Source: Marinobacterium nitratireducens (lineage in GTDB: Bacteria; Pseudomonadota; Gammaproteobacteria; Pseudomonadales; Balneatricaceae). From it: a stretch of DNA of 64,000 nucleotides. The stretch spans positions 1-64,000 of the forward strand of contig NZ_BMLT01000017.1 of the NCBI RefSeq assembly GCF_014645375.1, given 5' to 3'. A model generated the notes under the pieces. That model worked only from the letters and a program-made list of their open reading frames with translations. It was not told where the DNA came from and did not search any database. The translations under genes were made by a program, and so were the position numbers. Positions 37,106-45,532 of the stretch are shown here, in pieces (the first letter of the stretch is position 1; every line of letters begins with the position of its first letter).

Positions 37106-37374
37106 TGTCCACAATGATGTTCTTCTTCATCCCGACGGTGATTTTCCTCACCGTCGTGGTGCCGATCTGGCTGGTGCTGCATTACTGGACCCGCGCCCGC
37201 CTGAACAAGGGTTTGTCCGACGATGAGCGCCACGAACTGGAAGAGGCACTGGCCGTGGCCGAACGCCTCGAGCAGCGCGTTGCGACTCTTGAAACCATTC
37301 TCGACAGCGAACACGCCGGCTGGCGTACGGCCCGGGACGAAGACGGGCCGACCCGCCGCAGCGCAAGGAGTTGA
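37105..37374 (+). CDS. pspB: Phage shock protein B
   Basis: 89 residues: an N-terminal membrane helix (MMFFFIPTVIFLTVVVPIWL) followed by a short helical cytoplasmic part (ERLEQRVATLETILD). Membrane partner of PspC in sensing and passing on envelope stress. It overlaps pspA by one base and pspC by four, so the three are translationally coupled. Confidence 0.9.
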   Translation: MSTMMFFFIPTVIFLTVVVPIWLVLHYWTRARLNKGLSDDERHELEEALAVAERLEQRVATLETILDSEHAGWRTARDEDGPTRRSARS

Positions 37375-37766
37375 TCATGCAGAAGGCATGCAAAGCCAAC
37401 GGATACAACCGCAACCTCTACCGCAGCTCGTCCCAGGGCTGGATCGCCGGCGTCTGCGCAGGACTTGCCGAAAGCTACGGTCAGCCGGTATGGCTGGCAC
37501 GCATTATCTTTCTGACGTTGTTTCTGTTCAGCGGCAGCCTGGCGGTACTGCTGTATCTCGCCGGTGTGGTGCTGCTGGCGCGCCGCCCCAGTGAAGCACC
37601 GCGGGAAACCCCGCGCCGACCCGCCTTCGACTACGGCCAGCCGATGAACGCCAGACTGCGACAGATCGGCGAACGGATGCGCGCCCTCGATGAGCGCCTG
37701 CAGGCGATGGAGCGCTATGTCACGTCCAGTCGCTACCGCTTCAACAAGGAATTTCGAGACCTGTAA
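37371..37766 (+). CDS. pspC: Phage shock protein C
   Basis: 131 residues. The PspC domain reads YRSSSQGWIAGVCAGLAESYG, then a membrane helix (ARIIFLTLFLFSGSLAVLLYLAGVVLLA) and a basic, helical C-terminus (ARLRQIGERMRALDERLQAME). Inner-membrane stress sensor that works with PspB. Shortly after its stop a MITE fragment and a second MITE begin; no pspD is present. Confidence 0.92.
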   Translation: MIMQKACKANGYNRNLYRSSSQGWIAGVCAGLAESYGQPVWLARIIFLTLFLFSGSLAVLLYLAGVVLLARRPSEAPRETPRRPAFDYGQPMNARLRQIGERMRALDERLQAMERYVTSSRYRFNKEFRDL

Positions 37767-37783
37767 GACCTGCGCCCCGCCGG

Positions 37784-37850
37784 GGCGCCTCGATTCGCGC
37801 ACGCGCGGCAAGCCAGCGCTTCGTTGAGACTTGTTCGCAGGTTTCCTAAC
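37784..37850. mobile_element. Solitary right end of the 24.8-kb MITE family
   Basis: From GGCGCCTCGATTC to TTCGCAGGTTTCCTAAC this 67-base stretch follows the right end of the element at 24,760-25,047 closely. The left end is missing, and a second MITE starts at once. Confidence 0.6.
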
Positions 37851-37993
37851 AGGGTGTTGAAAAACGTTTTCGAGGCAGCCGAGGCTAGGCAAAAACAGGC
37901 GAAAAAGCGCAGTTTAGTGGACTAAATGAGCATTTTGAGCCTGATTTTAACGACGCATTCGGCAACGCAGATAGATCTTCAACAGCCTGCTAA
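37849..37993. mobile_element. MITE, about 145 bp
   Basis: The left end CAGGGTGTTGAA and the complement of the right end (AGCAGGCTGTTGAAG) are inverted. Inside, TTTAGTGGACTAAA is a short palindrome. No coding capacity. It ends about 30 bases before the start of the next gene and may supply part of its promoter. Confidence 0.6.
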
Positions 37994-38023
37994 GATGGCA
38001 GCTTGCACAGGAGCTGCCCCATT

Positions 38024-38635
38024 ATGGACCCGAAGTATCAAGAGCCGACGCCGAAGCTCAACGCCACCGAGGCGGCCGAGAATGCCATCACGGTGGTCAT
38101 TTCCCGCCGCATCAAGAAAGGCAAGGAAAAGGATTTCGAACAACTCAATGCGGCCCTCAGCCGCGAAGCGCTGCAATTTCCCGGATTTCTTGGCACCACC
38201 CTGTTCCGCCCGGCCAGCAGTGACGATCCCGAATACCGCATCATTTTCAAGTTCCGCACCCGCGAGGACTTCGAACGCTGGCAACACTCCGCCGAGCGCC
38301 ATCAGTACCTGGATGATATCGAACAGTGTCTCGATGCGCCCGACAGCACCGAAGTGCTCTCCGGGCTGGTCGCCTGGTTTTCGCTGCCGGGCCAGAACCC
38401 GGTGCAACCGCCGCCGAAGTACAAGATGGCCGTCGTCGCCTGGCTGGCAATATTCCCGCTGATCACGCTGATCACCTGGGGACTGGGGCCCTGGCTCGGT
38501 CACCTGCCGCTGATTCCCCGAACCCTGGGGATGACGGTGGTGATAACACTGCTGATGACCTATGTGCTGATGCCGTTACTGACCCGATTGCTGGCGTTCT
38601 GGCTGTTCCCGAAACAGGACCGCGGCGAGCGCTAG
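38024..38635 (+). CDS. Antibiotic biosynthesis monooxygenase (ABM)-like domain membrane protein
   Basis: 203 residues from ATG 38,024, with GGAG upstream; the seven codons before it lack a ribosome site. Residues about 20-115 look like an ABM ferredoxin-like fold (AITVVISRRIKKGKEKDFEQL, later IIFKFRTREDFERW). Two or three membrane helices follow (MAVVAWLAIFPLITLITWGL, MTVVITLLMTYVLMPLL). Proteins with this layout are widespread and of unknown function; monooxygenase activity should not be assumed. No partner genes. Confidence 0.8.
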   Translation: MDPKYQEPTPKLNATEAAENAITVVISRRIKKGKEKDFEQLNAALSREALQFPGFLGTTLFRPASSDDPEYRIIFKFRTREDFERWQHSAERHQYLDDIEQCLDAPDSTEVLSGLVAWFSLPGQNPVQPPPKYKMAVVAWLAIFPLITLITWGLGPWLGHLPLIPRTLGMTVVITLLMTYVLMPLLTRLLAFWLFPKQDRGER

Positions 38636-39419
38636 CGCAACAGCCCACCAGGGGCGACGCCCGCAGGAGCGGCGTACCCAAACTTACGGGCACTTCCCTC
38701 GCCGCGAACCATCCACCAAGGTGCCAGACCCGGTTCGCCGCGGGGCGCGGCATCCTACGCACCAGGGACCACCGCACGACACCGTAGGAGCGGCGCCCCG
38801 CCGCGAAATGGGTTCGGCATGGCGCCGGGCGGCTTCGTCCGGAGACCGGGCTCCTACGGGGACCGCGGAGCCACCGTAGCGTAGGAGCGGCGCCCCGCCG
38901 CGAAATGGGTTCGGCATGGCGCCGGGAGGCTTCGTCCGGAGACCGGGCGCCTACGGGGACCGCGGAATCACCGTAGCGTAGGAGGGGCGCCCCTCCGCGA
39001 AATGGGTTTGGTATGGTGCCGGGCGGCTTCGCCCGGGGACCGGGCTCCTACGGGGAGCGCGGAATCACCGTAGCGTAGGAGCGGCGCCCCGCCGCGAAAC
39101 GGGTTTGGTATGGCGCCGGGAGGCTTCGTCCGGAGACCGGGCTCCTACGGGGACCGCGGAATCACCGTAGCGTAGGAGCGGCGCCCCTCCGCGAAATGGG
39201 TTTGGCATGGCGCCGGGCGGCTTCGCCCGGAGACCGGGCTCCTACGGGGAGCGCGGAATCACCGTAGCGTAGGAGCGGCGCCCCGCCGCGAAACGGGTTT
39301 GGTATGGCGCCGGGCGGCTTCGCCCGGAGACCGGGCTCCTACGGAGACCGCGGAGCCACGGTAGCGTAGGAGCGGCGCCCCGCCGCGAACGCGAAGACAA
39401 TCGGCACGCCGCCAGGGAC
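38636..39419. repeat. REP-like region with seven 97-bp tandem units
   Basis: GTAGGAG recurs at 38,784, 38,881, 38,978, 39,075, 39,172, 39,269 and 39,366, exactly 97 bases apart. Each unit contains GTAGGAGCGGCGCCCCGCCGC, then a GGCGGCTTCGTCCGGAGACC part, then GGGCTCCTAC, so GTAGGAGC and GCTCCTAC can pair into a long hairpin (BIME-like). Units differ by a few substitutions (for example CCTCCGC for CCGCCGC). The first 140 bases hold a degenerate copy. No gene is present. Confidence 0.9.
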
Positions 39420-39968
39420 CTATTCGATTGCCCTGGCAATCGTCTGCTTGAGGCGGCCAACGTCGGGCCCCGGACGCTGGCGTAAAGCCGGCTGCAGCAT
39501 GCCTTCCCGGCACAGGGCGTGAAGCACGAAACGCTGCTCCTCGTCCAGCGTCGCTCCCTGCGCCTGAAGCACCGCATCGCACCAGACCGTTAGCCTGTAT
39601 TCGAAATCGTCGAACAGCCGGCGTGCCTCCCCGGCCATCTTGTGCCGTTCACCGAGCATTATGCGATAGACCGCCACCGTTTCGGGCTTTGCAGCCAGCA
39701 GCCGATAGGCCTCGATGACGGCGCCAAGCCAGTCGCCGCTCAGCACCTCGATGGCGTTGCGCTGCTGTTCGGCGGCTTCAATGGTCTGCTCCAGCATCGC
39801 CTGCCAGAGCACCTGCTTGCTGGGGAAATGACCGTAAACGGTGGGTTTGGACACGGCAGCATTCTGTACCACCAGATCGATGGTCGTGCCCTGATAGCCG
39901 AGCTCGACGAAGAGTTCGCGGGCACTGTCCAGAATCTGCAGCTTTTTCGACGGTCGTCCCCTGGCCAT
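39420..39968 (-). CDS. TetR family regulator
   Basis: 182 residues from ATG 39,968 (MARGRPSKKLQ); the frame is open for 14 more codons across the promoter region. The helix-turn-helix is TTIDLVVQNAAVSKPTVYGHFPSK, typical TetR. The C-terminal ligand domain is diverged and does not reveal an effector. The gene is divergent from trpBA, and a palindrome lies on the promoter between them. It therefore probably represses trpBA and itself (inference). In pseudomonads trpBA is usually controlled by the LysR-type TrpI, so a TetR here is unusual. Confidence 0.88.
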   Translation of the reverse strand: MARGRPSKKLQILDSARELFVELGYQGTTIDLVVQNAAVSKPTVYGHFPSKQVLWQAMLEQTIEAAEQQRNAIEVLSGDWLGAVIEAYRLLAAKPETVAVYRIMLGERHKMAGEARRLFDDFEYRLTVWCDAVLQAQGATLDEEQRFVLHALCREGMLQPALRQRPGPDVGRLKQTIARAIE

Positions 39969-39987
39969 ATCCGCTCCCGAAACCCGA

Positions 39988-40036
39988 TTGACAAACGCGG
40001 ATTTTATCAATATTTTAACTAAACGGTATAGTTAAA
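39988..40036 (+). promoter_or_regulatory. trpBA promoter with overlapping palindromic operator
   Basis: TTGACA (39,988-39,993), a 17-base spacer and TATTTT (40,011-40,016) form a sigma-70 promoter. TTTAACTA-aacggta-TAGTTAAA (40,014-40,036) is a perfect 8+8 inverted repeat that overlaps the -10 box and start site. This is the placement expected for a TetR-type repressor, encoded divergently 46 bases away. Confidence 0.75.
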
Positions 40037-40054
40037 TTAATCAGAGAGACGGTG

Positions 40055-41290
40055 ATGAAAAGCGATCAGGGCTTCTACGGCCGCTTCGGCGGCAGCTACA
40101 TTCCGGAAATACTCCACGCCAGCCAGCGCGACCTGCTTGCCGCCTGGCAGGAAGCCTCGGAAGATCCTGCTTTCATGGCGCTCGTCGACCGCGAAATGCA
40201 GCAGTATTCGGGCCGGCCGACACCGCTGACCCCCTGCCCCAATCTGAGTCGGGCGCTGGGCGGGGCCCGGATCTACCTGAAGCGCGAAGATCTCAATCAC
40301 AGCGGCGCCCACAAGATGAACAACGTCATCGGCCAGGGCCTGCTGGTCAAACGCATGGGCAAGAAGCGCATCATCGCCGAAACCGGCGCCGGCCAGCATG
40401 GCGTCGCCTCGGCGCTGATCGCCGCGCGCCTCGGTCTCGACTGCACCGTCTACATGGGCGCCCGCGACATCGAGCGCCAGTACCCCAACGTATTCTGGAT
40501 GAAGCAACTCGGCGCCACCGTGGTGCCCGTAACCAGCGGCGGCCAGACCCTGCGCGACGCCCTCGACGAAGCGCTGCGCGACTGGTCGGCCGATCCCTCC
40601 GGCAGCCACTACCTGATCGGCACCGCCTGCGGACCGGCACCCTACCCGGAGATGGTGGCGCAGTTCCAGTCGGTGATCGGGCGCGAGGTTCGCCAGCAGA
40701 GCCTGGCGCAGTTCGGCGCCCTGCCGGACCGCATCTACGCCTGCGTCGGCGGCGGCAGCAACGCCGCCGGCATCCTGCTGCCCTTCCTCGACGATCCGGA
40801 AGTGGAACTGGTCGGTATCGAAGCCGGCGGACGCGGCAAGGCGCCGGGCGAACACTCGATCCGGCTGTCCGACGATCTCGGCAGCCCCGGCATCGCTCAG
40901 GGATTTTCAACCATGTTTCTGCAGGACGACCAGGGCCAGCTGATGGACACTCACTCGGTCGCCGCCGGCCTCGACTACGTCGGCGTCTCGCCAATTCTGG
41001 CGCACCTGGCAGAAGCCGGCCGGATACGCATGGACGCCGCCAGCGACGACGAAACCATGGCCGCTTTCGGCATGCTGCTGCGCCACGAAGGCGTCATACC
41101 CGCGCTGGAATCGGCCCACGCCGTGGCCGGCGCGCTGCGCGAAGCACCGCAACTGTCACCGGAACAGCGCGTCGTGATCAACGTATCGGGCCGCGGCGAC
41201 AAGGATATCTTCAATGTAGCGAGCGCACTGCAGGACCCCGAATTCACGGGATTTCTGCAGCGCTATCTGGAACGGGAGGCAGGACGATGA
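40055..41290 (+). CDS. trpB: Tryptophan synthase beta chain
   Basis: 411 residues from ATG 40,055; a GTG three bases upstream is also possible. The PLP lysine lies in LNHSGAHKMNN, the phosphate-binding run is GGGSNA, and ETGAGQHGVA, GRGDKD and the catalytic Glu region are all present. It joins indole and serine to make tryptophan, in complex with TrpA. The N-terminus GFYGRFGGSYIPEIL reads more like the TrpB of Bacteroidota and some intracellular bacteria than like the enterobacterial or pseudomonad type, hinting at a transferred copy. The stop overlaps the trpA start by four bases. Confidence 0.93.
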   Translation: MKSDQGFYGRFGGSYIPEILHASQRDLLAAWQEASEDPAFMALVDREMQQYSGRPTPLTPCPNLSRALGGARIYLKREDLNHSGAHKMNNVIGQGLLVKRMGKKRIIAETGAGQHGVASALIAARLGLDCTVYMGARDIERQYPNVFWMKQLGATVVPVTSGGQTLRDALDEALRDWSADPSGSHYLIGTACGPAPYPEMVAQFQSVIGREVRQQSLAQFGALPDRIYACVGGGSNAAGILLPFLDDPEVELVGIEAGGRGKAPGEHSIRLSDDLGSPGIAQGFSTMFLQDDQGQLMDTHSVAAGLDYVGVSPILAHLAEAGRIRMDAASDDETMAAFGMLLRHEGVIPALESAHAVAGALREAPQLSPEQRVVINVSGRGDKDIFNVASALQDPEFTGFLQRYLEREAGR

Positions 41291-42060
41291 GCGCACTTCA
41301 GAGCTTTATCCAGCAACAGCGTGGCGATCGCGAGATTCTGCTGATGACCCATGTTGTCTACGGCTATCCCAGCGTGGACGAGAGCCTGGCGCTGATGCGC
41401 GATCTGCTCGGCGCCGGGGTCGAGCTGCTGGAGGTCCAGTTTCCGTTCTCCGACCCGTCCGCCGACGGCCCCTCGATACTGCACGCCTGCCATGCGGCGC
41501 TGGTGAACAAACCTACGCTGGCGCAGTGCCTGGAGGATATCGGCGGCCTGGCGCGGGACTTCCCCGACAGCCGGGTGCTGCTGATGAGCTACCTGAATCC
41601 GCTGTATCGCTACGGGCTCGAACGCCTGCCCGCCGACGCGGTGAAAGCCGGCGTGGGCGGCTTTATCGTGCCCGATCTGCCACTGGAGCTGGCCGACTCC
41701 TTCCGCGCCGCCTGCCAGGATGCGGCGGTGGAGCCTGTCTGGATGCTGACGCCGGAAACCCCGGAATCGAGGATGCGGGAAATCTGCGCGGCCGCGAGCG
41801 GCTTTCTGTACTGCGTCAGCCGCCGCGGCGTAACCGGCAAGGGAACGGGCGCTGAGCAACCGCTCGATGACTACCTGGCGCGCATCCGTACCGGCACCGA
41901 CCTGCCGCTTGCGGTCGGCTTCGGCATTCGTAGCGCCGACCAGGTCCGAGCGCTGACCGGCAAGGCCGATATCGCCATTCTCGGCTCGGGAATTCTCGAT
42001 GCCTTCAACGACGGCGGCCGGGCGGCGGTACGGGATCTGGTGAAGTCGTTGCGGGGCTGA
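41287..42060 (+). CDS. trpA: Tryptophan synthase alpha chain
   Basis: 257 residues. The catalytic pair lies in LLEVQFPFSDPSADGP (Glu and Asp of the TrpA active site), and the phosphate-binding motif GFGIRSADQV and GVTG loop are present. It cleaves indole-glycerol phosphate to indole for TrpB. It is somewhat diverged in the loop after GVTG (KGTGAEQ). Translationally coupled to trpB. No other trp genes nearby. Confidence 0.92.
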   Translation: MSALQSFIQQQRGDREILLMTHVVYGYPSVDESLALMRDLLGAGVELLEVQFPFSDPSADGPSILHACHAALVNKPTLAQCLEDIGGLARDFPDSRVLLMSYLNPLYRYGLERLPADAVKAGVGGFIVPDLPLELADSFRAACQDAAVEPVWMLTPETPESRMREICAAASGFLYCVSRRGVTGKGTGAEQPLDDYLARIRTGTDLPLAVGFGIRSADQVRALTGKADIAILGSGILDAFNDGGRAAVRDLVKSLRG

Positions 42061-42087
42061 AGGAAATGGCGGACCGGGCGGCACTAT

Positions 42088-42213
42088 CTGTAGGTTGGGT
42101 CTAGGTCCGAAGGACCGTAACCCAACACCCGAGATTTCGGGATTGCCAGATACCGACCGACACCAATCGATCTGGAATACGATCGATTTGACGGGGTTCG
42201 CGATGCCCGAGCC
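42088..42213. repeat. Dispersed copy of the 135-bp repeat family
   Basis: GTAGGTTGGGTCTAGGTCCGAAGG, ACCGTAACCCAAC, then CGACACCAATCGATCTGGAATACGATCGAT repeat most of the unit at 33,446-33,770 in shifted order. It lies between trpA and the csiR stop. The remaining bases up to 42,319 show no gene. Confidence 0.75.
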
Positions 42214-42319
42214 CTGCAGTGAACCTGAACCTCGCTGCGATGCGTTGCTAACCATGGCGGTCATCCTCCGGTCCGGTGTTTCATTGGGGAGGGGCGGTAC
42301 CGGGCCTTGCGCCGTACCC

Positions 42320-43009
42320 TCAATCGGCGACAAGGTGCGCGTCGCGCACCACCGCGGTGATGATGGGTACGGGCGTCTGCAGGTGCTCGAGCATCATCTG
42401 TGACGCCCGTGCCGCATCCCGTGCGAGCAGCACTTCGACCAGTGCTGCATGCTCCTCGCGCTTGTGCGCCAGCGCCTCGGTCGAGAATACCGTCTGACGC
42501 AACCACAGCTGGCGGTAGCGCTCGGCCTGCCCCATCAGGCTGGCGCGCGCTTCCATCAGTTTGTCCGAGCCGCAACCCGAAGCGATGGCGGTATGGAACG
42601 CCTGATGGCGGCGGTCCCACAGGCTCAGCATTTCCTCCGGACTGCGAATCTCCGCCACGCTCGCCAGGGTATGGGCGCTGGCAATCACCTGTGCCTCCCA
42701 GTGCTCATCGCCACGTTCCACCGCCAGCCCGACAATCATCGCTTCGAGGTGCGCCCGGGCATCGTAGATATCCTCCAGCTCCGCCAGCGACATTTTCGCC
42801 ACGCGATAGCCGCGCTGGCTGATCGCGGTCACCAGACGCTCCGCCACCAGTTGCGACAACGCCTCGCGCATCGGGCCGGTGCCCAAGCTGTAGCGCTCCT
42901 TCAAATGACTCATCAGCAGTTTTTCGCCCGGGCGAAAGTGCCCGGCAACGATATCCTGTTTCAGCCGGTCGTAAGCCGCCACGGCCTGGTTCTGTCGTTC
43001 GGTTTCCAT
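42320..43009 (-). CDS. csiR: GntR/FCD-type regulator, CsiR (GlaR)-like
   Basis: 229 residues. The N-terminal winged helix has the GntR pattern (AAYDRLKQDIVAGHFRPGEKL, then MREALSQLVAERLV). The C-terminal FCD ligand domain contains LEDIYDARAHLEAMIVGLA. It is divergent from glaH, which in other bacteria is repressed by CsiR with glutarate as effector. Identification rests on that neighbourhood and the family; start ATG 43,009. Confidence 0.85.
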   Translation of the reverse strand: METERQNQAVAAYDRLKQDIVAGHFRPGEKLLMSHLKERYSLGTGPMREALSQLVAERLVTAISQRGYRVAKMSLAELEDIYDARAHLEAMIVGLAVERGDEHWEAQVIASAHTLASVAEIRSPEEMLSLWDRRHQAFHTAIASGCGSDKLMEARASLMGQAERYRQLWLRQTVFSTEALAHKREEHAALVEVLLARDAARASQMMLEHLQTPVPIITAVVRDAHLVAD

Positions 43010-43098
43010 CTCGCCATCCCATCGCGCTTATCACCGCAGGATTATACCCATTCAGACGCTTTGTCGCCCACACATCGATATGTTGACGAAAAATAAAA

Positions 43099-43111
43099 AT
43101 GTCGATATTTT
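43099..43111 (+). promoter_or_regulatory. Candidate CsiR operator
   Basis: ATGT-CGATA-TTTT fits the ATGT-N5-TTTT motif reported for Escherichia coli CsiR. It lies in the AT-rich gap between csiR and glaH, about 40 bases before the glaH start. ACATCGATATGT (about 43,071-43,082) nearby is a further palindrome. Confidence 0.45.
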
Positions 43112-43150
43112 TAAAAAACGACGATATTAACCGACAGAGACCCGAGAGCC

Positions 43151-44128
43151 ATGACACAAGCGGCCACACCCCTTTACGCAAACCCCGTCGACGACACCGG
43201 ATTCAGCCTGTCCCCGAGCGCCCGCTCGCCGCGGCTGCTGGAGCTGCGTTTTCATCCCGCCACCGTGAAACAGTTTCTCGACCAGGTCGCCGACCTCCCG
43301 GTACAGGCACTGGAGTACAAATCGTTTCTGCGTTTTCGCGCAGCGAAGATTCTCGACGACCTGTGCGGTAATCAACTGCAGCCGCTACTCATCGAAACCC
43401 TGGTGGACCGCGACAGCGGTGCCCTGCTGATCACGCCGGAGGGCCTCGACGACGCCGGGCAGGCGGAGGATATGGTAAAGTTCACCACTGCCGTCGCTCA
43501 CCTGTTCGGCCGCTCCAACTTCGACGCCATGAGCAGCCAGTACTATGCTCGTTTCGTGGTCAGGAACGAGGACGACTCCGACAGTTACCTGCGTCAGGCG
43601 CACCGGGTCATGGAGCTCCACAACGACGGAACCTTCGTGGAGCAGCGCACCGACTACGTGCTGATGCTGAAGATCGACGAGCAGAACATGGACGGCGGCG
43701 ATTCGCTGCTGCTGCATCTGGACGACTGGGAACATCTTGATCGCTTCAGTTCCGACCCGATGGCGCACAGGGTGATGCGCTGGGCGGCGCCGCCGAGCAA
43801 GAACACCCGCAGGGATGTCTTTCACCCGGTATTCGGCAGCGATAACCGCGGCCGCCCGGTGATGTCCTACATCGATCAGTTCGTGCAGCCGAAGGATTTC
43901 GAAGAGGGCAACTGGCTGGCCGACCTCTCCGAGGCCCTGGAAAACAGCCGGGGCAGACTGTCGGTACCGGTGCCGGTCGGCAGCTTCCTGCTGATCAACA
44001 ACCACTTCTGGCTGCACGGTCGTGACCGCTTCACCGCCCATCGGGGCCTGCGCCGCGAGCTGATGCGCCAGCGCGGCTATTTCACCCACGCACAGACATT
44101 GCCGGGCGCCAGCGCCGACAACGGCTGA
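43151..44128 (+). CDS. glaH: Glutarate 2-hydroxylase (CsiD/GlaH)
   Basis: 325 residues, the normal size of this Fe(II)/2-oxoglutarate-dependent enzyme. The iron ligands sit in [10 protein letters not shown] (His, Asp) and a distal His in [12 protein letters not shown], which also carries the 2-oxoglutarate-binding Arg. It converts glutarate to L-2-hydroxyglutarate. lhgO, which oxidises that product, follows 12 bases after the stop. csiR is divergent. gabT/gabD, present in the E. coli operon, are absent here, so upstream lysine steps must be encoded elsewhere. Confidence 0.93.
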   Translation: MTQAATPLYANPVDDTGFSLSPSARSPRLLELRFHPATVKQFLDQVADLPVQALEYKSFLRFRAAKILDDLCGNQLQPLLIETLVDRDSGALLITPEGLDDAGQAEDMVKFTTAVAHLFGRSNFDAMSSQYYARFVVRNEDDSDSYLRQAHRVMELHNDGTFVEQRTDYVLMLKIDEQNMDGGDSLLLHLDDWEHLDRFSSDPMAHRVMRWAAPPSKNTRRDVFHPVFGSDNRGRPVMSYIDQFVQPKDFEEGNWLADLSEALENSRGRLSVPVPVGSFLLINNHFWLHGRDRFTAHRGLRRELMRQRGYFTHAQTLPGASADNG

Positions 44129-44140
44129 AGGGAGAATGAC

Positions 44141-45349
44141 TTGTACGATTTCATCATTATCGGGGGCGGCATCATCGGTCTGTCGACCGCCATGCAGCTG
44201 CTGCAACGCTACCCGGACCGCAAGGTCGTAGTGCTCGAAAAGGAAAGCGCCCTGGCGGCGCATCAGACCGGCCACAACAGCGGGGTGATCCACGCCGGGG
44301 TCTACTACACACCCGGCAGTCTGAAGGCGAAGTTCTGTCTCGAGGGCAACCGGGCGACCAAGGCATTCTGTGACGAGCACGGCATCAGGTACGACGAATG
44401 CGGCAAGCTGCTGGTCGCAACCAATGCGCTGGAGATGGAGCGCATGAAGGCGCTCTGGGAGCGCAGCGAAGCCAACGGTCTGGAACGGGAATGGCTCGAG
44501 GCCGGCGCGCTGCGCGAGCGCGAGCCGAATATCACCGGCGTCGGCGGTATCTTCGTGCCATCGAGCGCCATCGTCGACTACTCCGCCGTGACCGCCGCCA
44601 TGGGCCGGGAGTTCCGCCGGCTTGGCGGGGAAATCCGGCTCAACTGCGAGGTCACGGCGCTGCACGAATCCGCCACCGAGGTGCGCGTCACGACCGCTGC
44701 CGGCGACTTCAGCACGCGTTATCTGCTGTCCTGCTCGGGCCTGATGGCCGACCGTGTGGTCCGCATGCTCGGCATTGAACCGGACTTTCGCATCTGCCCG
44801 TTCCGCGGCGAGTACTATCGTCTCGCCCCGGAACACAACAGCATCGTGAAACATCTGATCTACCCGATACCGGACCCGTCGATGCCTTTCCTCGGGGTAC
44901 ACCTGACCCGCATGATCGACGGCAGTGTGACGGTCGGCCCCAACGCCGTGCTGGCGTGGAAGCGCGAGGGCTACCGCAAGAGCGACATCTCGCTGCGCGA
45001 CAGCCTTCAGACCCTGGGCTATCCGGGCATTCGCAAGGTACTGCTACAGAACCTGAAACCCGGACTTGCAGAGTTGAAGAACTCGCTGTTCAAGGGCGGC
45101 TATCTGGAGCAGGTGCGCAAGTACTGCCCCTCGCTTGACAAGGCCGACCTGCTGCCCTACCCGGCCGGCGTCCGCGCCCAGGCGGTCTCGCGCGACGGCA
45201 GGCTGGTCGACGACTTCCTGTTCGTCAACAGTGCCCGCAGCATCAATGTCTGCAACGCCCCTTCCCCTGCGGCCACCTCGGCGCTGCCAATCGGCCGGCA
45301 TATCCTCGAAACCGCCGCCGAACGTTTCGGGCTCGGCGCCGGAGCCTGA
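44141..45349 (+). CDS. lhgO: L-2-hydroxyglutarate oxidase/dehydrogenase
   Basis: 402 residues from a TTG start at 44,141 with GGGAGA six bases upstream; the nearby ATG is out of frame. The FAD-binding N-terminus is YDFIIIGGGIIGLSTAMQLL, and GHNSGVIHAGVYYTPGSLKA is characteristic of LhgO within the DAO family. It oxidises L-2-hydroxyglutarate to 2-oxoglutarate, passing electrons to the quinone pool. Forms an operon with glaH. Confidence 0.93.
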   Translation: MYDFIIIGGGIIGLSTAMQLLQRYPDRKVVVLEKESALAAHQTGHNSGVIHAGVYYTPGSLKAKFCLEGNRATKAFCDEHGIRYDECGKLLVATNALEMERMKALWERSEANGLEREWLEAGALREREPNITGVGGIFVPSSAIVDYSAVTAAMGREFRRLGGEIRLNCEVTALHESATEVRVTTAAGDFSTRYLLSCSGLMADRVVRMLGIEPDFRICPFRGEYYRLAPEHNSIVKHLIYPIPDPSMPFLGVHLTRMIDGSVTVGPNAVLAWKREGYRKSDISLRDSLQTLGYPGIRKVLLQNLKPGLAELKNSLFKGGYLEQVRKYCPSLDKADLLPYPAGVRAQAVSRDGRLVDDFLFVNSARSINVCNAPSPAATSALPIGRHILETAAERFGLGAGA

Positions 45350-45532
45350 ATCCCGCTGCACCGGGCGACCGCCCCGGTTGCAGCACGCCTCCCGCCCTCC
45401 CCCAAGGCAAGCGAACGGGTATCCCTGTCTGTTCGATTGTCACCCGCCCTCAGCCATTTGCGGGCAAAAACTGTTTGTTCTGCAATAATTTACCCAGATG
45501 TCGCTTCCCCATCGCTTATCAAGGAGAAAGAT

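Noticed and set aside
38784-39419. CRISPR-like regular repeats
   Set aside because: The 97-bp units are repeated over their whole length, with no unique spacers and no cas genes nearby, so this is a REP-like tandem array.
43385-44902. 505-codon minus-strand frame
   Set aside because: It spans glaH and lhgO in antisense, both certain genes.
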